A stretch of DNA of 18,386 nt, taken from contig JAJRRJ010000041.1 in the NCBI GenBank assembly GCA_024279575.1, forward strand, positions 1 to 18,386, in the 5' to 3' direction. Source of the stretch: Alphaproteobacteria bacterium (GTDB lineage Bacteria > Pseudomonadota > Alphaproteobacteria > Rhizobiales > Devosiaceae). The notes below the pieces were generated by a model that did not search any database, was not told the DNA's origin, and saw only the letters and a program-made list of their open reading frames with translations. Made by a program: the position numbers and the translations under genes. Shown here in pieces: positions 16,040-18,386 of this stretch (positions are counted from its first letter, which is position 1; each line of letters starts with the position of its first letter).

Positions 16040-16750
16040 ATGATCATTCAAGCCGTGCGCTCTGCTGTTTTTTACGCCATGTTTTTCCTGATTACCCTGG
16101 TTTTGACGCTGATCGTGGTCCTCAGTTTACTGATTCCCCCGATTTCTGAAAAAGTCACACTATCCATTGCCAATTTCTGGTGCCGGACAAACCAGTTTCT
16201 TCTGCGCTATCTGGTTGGCATACGCACCATTGTCACCGGGCAGGAAAATCTGCCTGAAGGGCCATGTATCATCGCCTCCAAGCATCAATCGGACTGGGAT
16301 GCCATTGCTCTTTATCCAGAACTTTCCTACCCCTGTTTTACAGGCAAAAAAGAACTTTTCAAAATCCCGTTACTTGGCACCACAATTCGGCTGATGGGAA
16401 CCATTTCCATTGATCGCAAAAAGCGCGGCGGTGCGATAAAAGGTCTGTTGGAACAAAGCAAACAGCGAATTGGCATTGGCAGACGCATATTTATTTTCCC
16501 TGAGGGTACGCGAAAAGCGCCGCTCGCTGAACCCAATTTCAGGTTTGGTACCGCCAAACTCTACGAAGTTCTTGACGTGCCTGTTGTTCCAATTGCGCTG
16601 AATTCCGGTCTGTTCTGGGGACGCAACTCTAAAATATTGTGGCCCGGCATTGCGCGCGCGCACATCCTCAAACCAATTGAGACGGGCCTTAGCCCTGAGG
16701 AAATGCATGCGCAATTAACTGCAGCTATCGAAATGAATCAACGCGCCTGA
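16040..16750 (+). CDS. plsC: 1-acyl-sn-glycerol-3-phosphate acyltransferase (C-terminus frameshifted)
   Basis: Adds the second acyl chain to lysophosphatidic acid to give phosphatidic acid at the inner membrane. As read it has 236 residues: one hydrophobic N-terminal segment (about 8-33), the acyltransferase motif His82-x4-Asp87 (KHQSDWD), GTISIDR (120-126), and FPEGTR (153-158). The ATG at 16040 follows GGGAAACCTGAC; an earlier in-frame TTG at 15992 is unlikely. The frame ends at TGA 16748-16750, but a plausible family C-terminus continues in another frame to 16848. The catalytic motifs lie well before the break. It is downstream of ftsEX, a familiar order in Hyphomicrobiales, though the YdcF-like gene usually between them is absent. 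Confidence 0.92.
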   Translation: MIIQAVRSAVFYAMFFLITLVLTLIVVLSLLIPPISEKVTLSIANFWCRTNQFLLRYLVGIRTIVTGQENLPEGPCIIASKHQSDWDAIALYPELSYPCFTGKKELFKIPLLGTTIRLMGTISIDRKKRGGAIKGLLEQSKQRIGIGRRIFIFPEGTRKAPLAEPNFRFGTAKLYEVLDVPVVPIALNSGLFWGRNSKILWPGIARAHILKPIETGLSPEEMHAQLTAAIEMNQRA

Positions 16751-16848
16751 TTTTACAGGCCGTTGACGAAGGCCTGACCCGCCCGATCACCCCGGAACTG
16801 CGGGCCTCAATTGCAAAAGCGCAACAAAACCTGCCCTCTTCCGACTAG
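16741..16848 (+). other. Out-of-frame continuation of plsC (displaced C-terminus)
   Basis: From 16741 the alternative frame reads TRLILQAVDEGLTRPITPEL and then 15 more residues to a TAG at 16846-16848. This matches the C-terminal pattern of alphaproteobacterial PlsC (TRL...EADRGL.RPI.PEL). One missing A in the AAA at 16731-16733 explains it: with AAAA the junction reads AIENESTRLIL. The repaired protein would have 269 residues. Confidence 0.7.
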
Positions 16849-16878
16849 CCCTACACAACATATTGACATTTTTGCGGC

Positions 16879-16903
16879 ACGAACACATATATATGGTGTT
16901 CGT
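16879..16903. promoter_or_regulatory. Perfect 8-bp inverted repeat, operator or stem-loop
   Basis: ACGAACAC and GTGTTCGT are exact reverse complements around a 9-nt ATATATATG spacer, 30 bp after the displaced plsC stop. TTGACA at 16863-16868 with a 17-nt spacer places a possible -10 (CATATA, 16886-16891) inside it. It could be an operator on this promoter, or a stem-loop ending plsC transcription; the following AAAATTTTAC is a poor U-tract. The 13-nt distance between GAAC and GTTC rules out a standard LexA box here. Confidence 0.45.
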
Positions 16904-16915
16904 AAAATTTTACTA

Positions 16916-16944
16916 TTGTTTTTTCCAAAAATCTGTTCTATGTT
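16916..16944 (+). promoter_or_regulatory. Candidate promoter of the 145-residue gene
   Basis: TTGTTT (16916-16921) and TATGTT (16939-16944) are separated by exactly 17 nt. This puts the transcription start near 16951 and a leader of about 45 nt before the ATG at 16996. The -10 lies inside the LexA-type box. Confidence 0.45.
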
Positions 16945-16949
16945 TGTTC
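16935..16949. promoter_or_regulatory. Alphaproteobacterial LexA (SOS) box, GTTC-N7-GTTC
   Basis: GTTC-TATGTTT-GTTC matches the direct-repeat LexA consensus GTTC-N7-GTTC established in alphaproteobacteria such as Rhodobacter and Rhizobium. It covers the predicted -10 of the downstream gene, the position expected for repression. A second dyad TGTTC-ACGCG-GAACA follows at 16960-16974. Confidence 0.55.
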
Positions 16950-16995
16950 TGCAAATCGATGTTCACGCGGAACAGACAAATCAAAAGAGGTCTCC

Positions 16996-17433
16996 ATGTC
17001 GTCAACTCAGGCTTATGCCGCCCCCAATAAATTTTTTGGATCAAATGCCATCATTGGAAGACCACTTTCTCTAAACTCATTTGCGGGACCAGGCCCTATG
17101 ACTTCAGATATTCATGACCGTGGATTTCAAAATGACTTCACTAATTGGCGTGGACAGTCAGGTAAGTGCCACTCTTTGATTGAGGTATGCGTTGACAATT
17201 TTTTTCTGACCGACGCGCACCTTTATATGCTGGTGGCAAACGAACGGGCCATCTGGATCGGGTCTGCCAATGACCTGATTGATGATAGCGCGAGCCGTGC
17301 TCAGTTTCGCCAGGGCATCAAACTTGCCACTGCTGCCTATAAATTGGAAGCTCCCGTTGATCAGAATCTCAAACTGGTTCTGAGTGCGGATCTTTTATCA
17401 GGTCAACCGGTTTCTTCTTTACATGCGGCCTAA
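16996..17433 (+). CDS. Uncharacterised protein, putatively SOS-controlled
   Basis: A 145-residue soluble protein I do not recognise. AGAGG lies 5 nt before the ATG. The N-terminal 55 residues are low in secondary-structure character and rich in Gly, Pro, Asn and Ser. A compact domain follows from about 59: an IEVCVDNFFLTDAHLYMLVA strand-rich stretch, NERAIWIGSANDLI with a Trp-Ile-Gly turn, and a helix SRAQFRQGIKLATAAY. Cys58 and Cys65 are its only cysteines. There is no signal peptide, membrane helix or nuclease motif. The upstream LexA box suggests DNA-damage induction. It converges on the cyclotransferase gene with overlapping stop codons and occupies a gap in an otherwise conserved gene order. 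Confidence 0.75.
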   Translation: MSSTQAYAAPNKFFGSNAIIGRPLSLNSFAGPGPMTSDIHDRGFQNDFTNWRGQSGKCHSLIEVCVDNFFLTDAHLYMLVANERAIWIGSANDLIDDSASRAQFRQGIKLATAAYKLEAPVDQNLKLVLSADLLSGQPVSSLHAA

Positions 17434-17960
17434 CCCGGCTCCTCTTCAAGATACTTTGCCAGCCGGGCCAAATAGGAATCCTCAATTCCCAACTCCAGTA
17501 AATGCTCGACTGTGTTCACCACATAATCCCGGTTGGAGCCAGTATTCCCCGACGCGGTACGCACCAGATTAAGTTGATCTTTCAGGTCCAAACGTCCTGC
17601 ATATTGTTTATGGGTCTGATCTGCCACAAAAATCAATGCATTGACTATATTGCCATCTGCCAGTCGGACCCCATTATGTAGCGCATGGTAAACATCCGAT
17701 TCCCGCTGATGCAGATAAGTCAGGACTTCAGGCCATGCCGCCTCTGAAACTTCAAAAGCACGCCCTTCACAGCATCCCCCCGGCACCAGACCAAATACCA
17801 AGCCAGGTTTTGATGGCGTCCCCCGATAGTTGTGCGAAAGAACGCATAGGGACCGATGATAGCCACAAAGATATGCACTTTGCGATGAGACAAACTCAAA
17901 TCCTGGCCGCCAGATGAGCGAGCCATAACCAAATACCCAAAAAGGTGGGGTTTGTACCAT
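17430..17960 (-). CDS. ChaC-type gamma-glutamylcyclotransferase
   Basis: Breaks glutathione (or gamma-glutamyl amino acids) into 5-oxoproline and the remaining peptide or amine. With the ATG at 17960 it has 176 residues, a normal ChaC length. FGYGSLIW (10-17) forms the substrate-binding loop, and Glu87 in YLHQRESDVY is the expected catalytic acid. GLVPGGCCEGRAF and ALIFVAD also fit the fold. A longer reading from a GTG at 18023 is possible but adds an unconserved stretch; AAAGGA sits 12 nt before the chosen ATG, a long spacing. It is divergent from the DUF2125 gene, a usual rhizobial arrangement. Confidence 0.9.
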   Translation of the reverse strand: MVQTPPFWVFGYGSLIWRPGFEFVSSQSAYLCGYHRSLCVLSHNYRGTPSKPGLVFGLVPGGCCEGRAFEVSEAAWPEVLTYLHQRESDVYHALHNGVRLADGNIVNALIFVADQTHKQYAGRLDLKDQLNLVRTASGNTGSNRDYVVNTVEHLLELGIEDSYLARLAKYLEEEPG

Positions 17961-18072
17961 TTCAATCACAAATCCTTTACAACAGATATTTGCTTTATCT
18001 AGATGACCTGCAACTTGCAACACGCTAAGACTGATTCAAACCAAATCACCCGTCCCCATGCTGGAATATTCC

Positions 18073-18386
18073 ATGAATCGCTTCATTCTATTGCTCATTT
18101 TCATTATTATTCTCATTGCCGGTTGGACTGGCGCCTGGTTTTTCGCAGCCAATAAACTCAAGACAGAGGCGATGAGTTTTTTCTCAGCCTCTGAACAAAG
18201 CGACCAGATATATAATTGCCAAAAATTCGATGTGGCAGGTTTCCCCTTCAGATTTGATGTCACCTGCACCAATTTCTCATTCAACCAGCTTGATATGACT
18301 GTGTCCCTGCCTGAACTAAAAGCCACTGTGCTGGTTTATCGCCCAACTCACTTTTTGCTCTTTGCTGAAGGCCCACTCTCAATTGA
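18073..18386 (+). CDS. DUF2125-domain protein, 5' part only
   Basis: The frame runs open to the right edge, so the gene is truncated after about 104 codons. The product starts MNRFILLLIFIIILIAGWTG, a signal-anchor helix (about 4-25), then AANKLKTEAMSFFS. The DUF2125 core follows: a Cys53 within YNCQKFDVAGFPFRFDVTC, matching the family's Cys...GFPFR...C pattern. Such proteins are exported or membrane-anchored in Hyphomicrobiales and of unknown function. The ATG at 18073 has GGA 7 nt upstream; an in-frame ATG at 18058 has no ribosome-binding site. It is divergent from the cyclotransferase gene. Confidence 0.82.
   Translation, partial: MNRFILLLIFIIILIAGWTGAWFFAANKLKTEAMSFFSASEQSDQIYNCQKFDVAGFPFRFDVTCTNFSFNQLDMTVSLPELKATVLVYRPTHFLLFAEGPLSI

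Noticed and set aside
16881..16901. GAAC...GTTC at 16881-16901 as a LexA box
   Set aside because: The spacing between the half-sites is 13 nt, not the 7 nt required by the alphaproteobacterial consensus.
16811..17074. Open frame of 87 codons overlapping the plsC tail and the start of the unknown gene
   Set aside because: It covers the dyads and promoter, has no ribosome-binding site, and conflicts with both the displaced PlsC tail and the better-supported gene at 16996.
18036..18326. Minus-strand open frame of 96 codons at the right edge
   Set aside because: It is antisense to the DUF2125 frame, which has a signal anchor and the family's GFPFR and Cys pattern.
1..18386. CRISPR array, mobile element, toxin-antitoxin or defence island
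   Set aside because: I found no regularly spaced direct repeats, transposase or integrase genes, or defence-gene cluster; the lone HNH gene is a widespread chromosomal family.

Overview
The window looks like a chromosomal segment of an alphaproteobacterium of the order Hyphomicrobiales (Rhizobiales). By eye it is close to 50% GC. The best clue is gene order in the right half: tlpA facing argH, then lysA, a single-domain response regulator, a zinc-ribbon membrane protein, ftsE-ftsX, plsC, a ChaC-type gamma-glutamylcyclotransferase and a DUF2125 protein. This arrangement is familiar from rhizobial chromosomes, although some usual members are missing. An alphaproteobacterial-type LexA box (GTTC-N7-GTTC) fits the same assignment. 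I see no rRNA, tRNA, insertion sequence, prophage or CRISPR array. Genus-level placement is not possible from sequence alone.

Left part (1-4825). A truncated RND-efflux membrane fusion protein runs off the left edge on the minus strand. A 400-bp non-coding stretch follows, with a TetR-type inverted repeat inside a candidate promoter. Next come a YqaA/DedA-like membrane protein and DsbB on plus. On minus are an HNH endonuclease, an esterase/phospholipase-like hydrolase and an AlkA-type DNA glycosylase; the last two form a pair.

Middle (4901-9502). GluQRS (tRNA-Asp queuosine modification) is followed by an NAD(P)-binding epimerase-like gene divergent from a LysR regulator. A co-directional cluster then encodes a HIG1-like twin-membrane protein, PduO-type cobalamin adenosyltransferase, a rhomboid protease and a tiny YjfB-like protein.

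Right part (9507-18386). TlpA thioredoxin faces argH-lysA, which supply the last steps of arginine and lysine synthesis. The response regulator and zinc-ribbon protein run on minus. The FtsE-FtsX divisome ABC transporter and PlsC lysophosphatidate acyltransferase run on plus. An unrecognised 145-residue gene with a LexA box on its predicted -10 follows, then gamma-glutamylcyclotransferase (minus) and the start of a DUF2125 protein cut by the right edge.

Two conserved genes, argH near its 5' end and plsC near its 3' end, each carry an apparent one-base deletion at a short homopolymer. This looks more like residual sequencing indels than biology, but both need checking. The most promising unknown is the putative SOS-controlled gene at 16996-17433.
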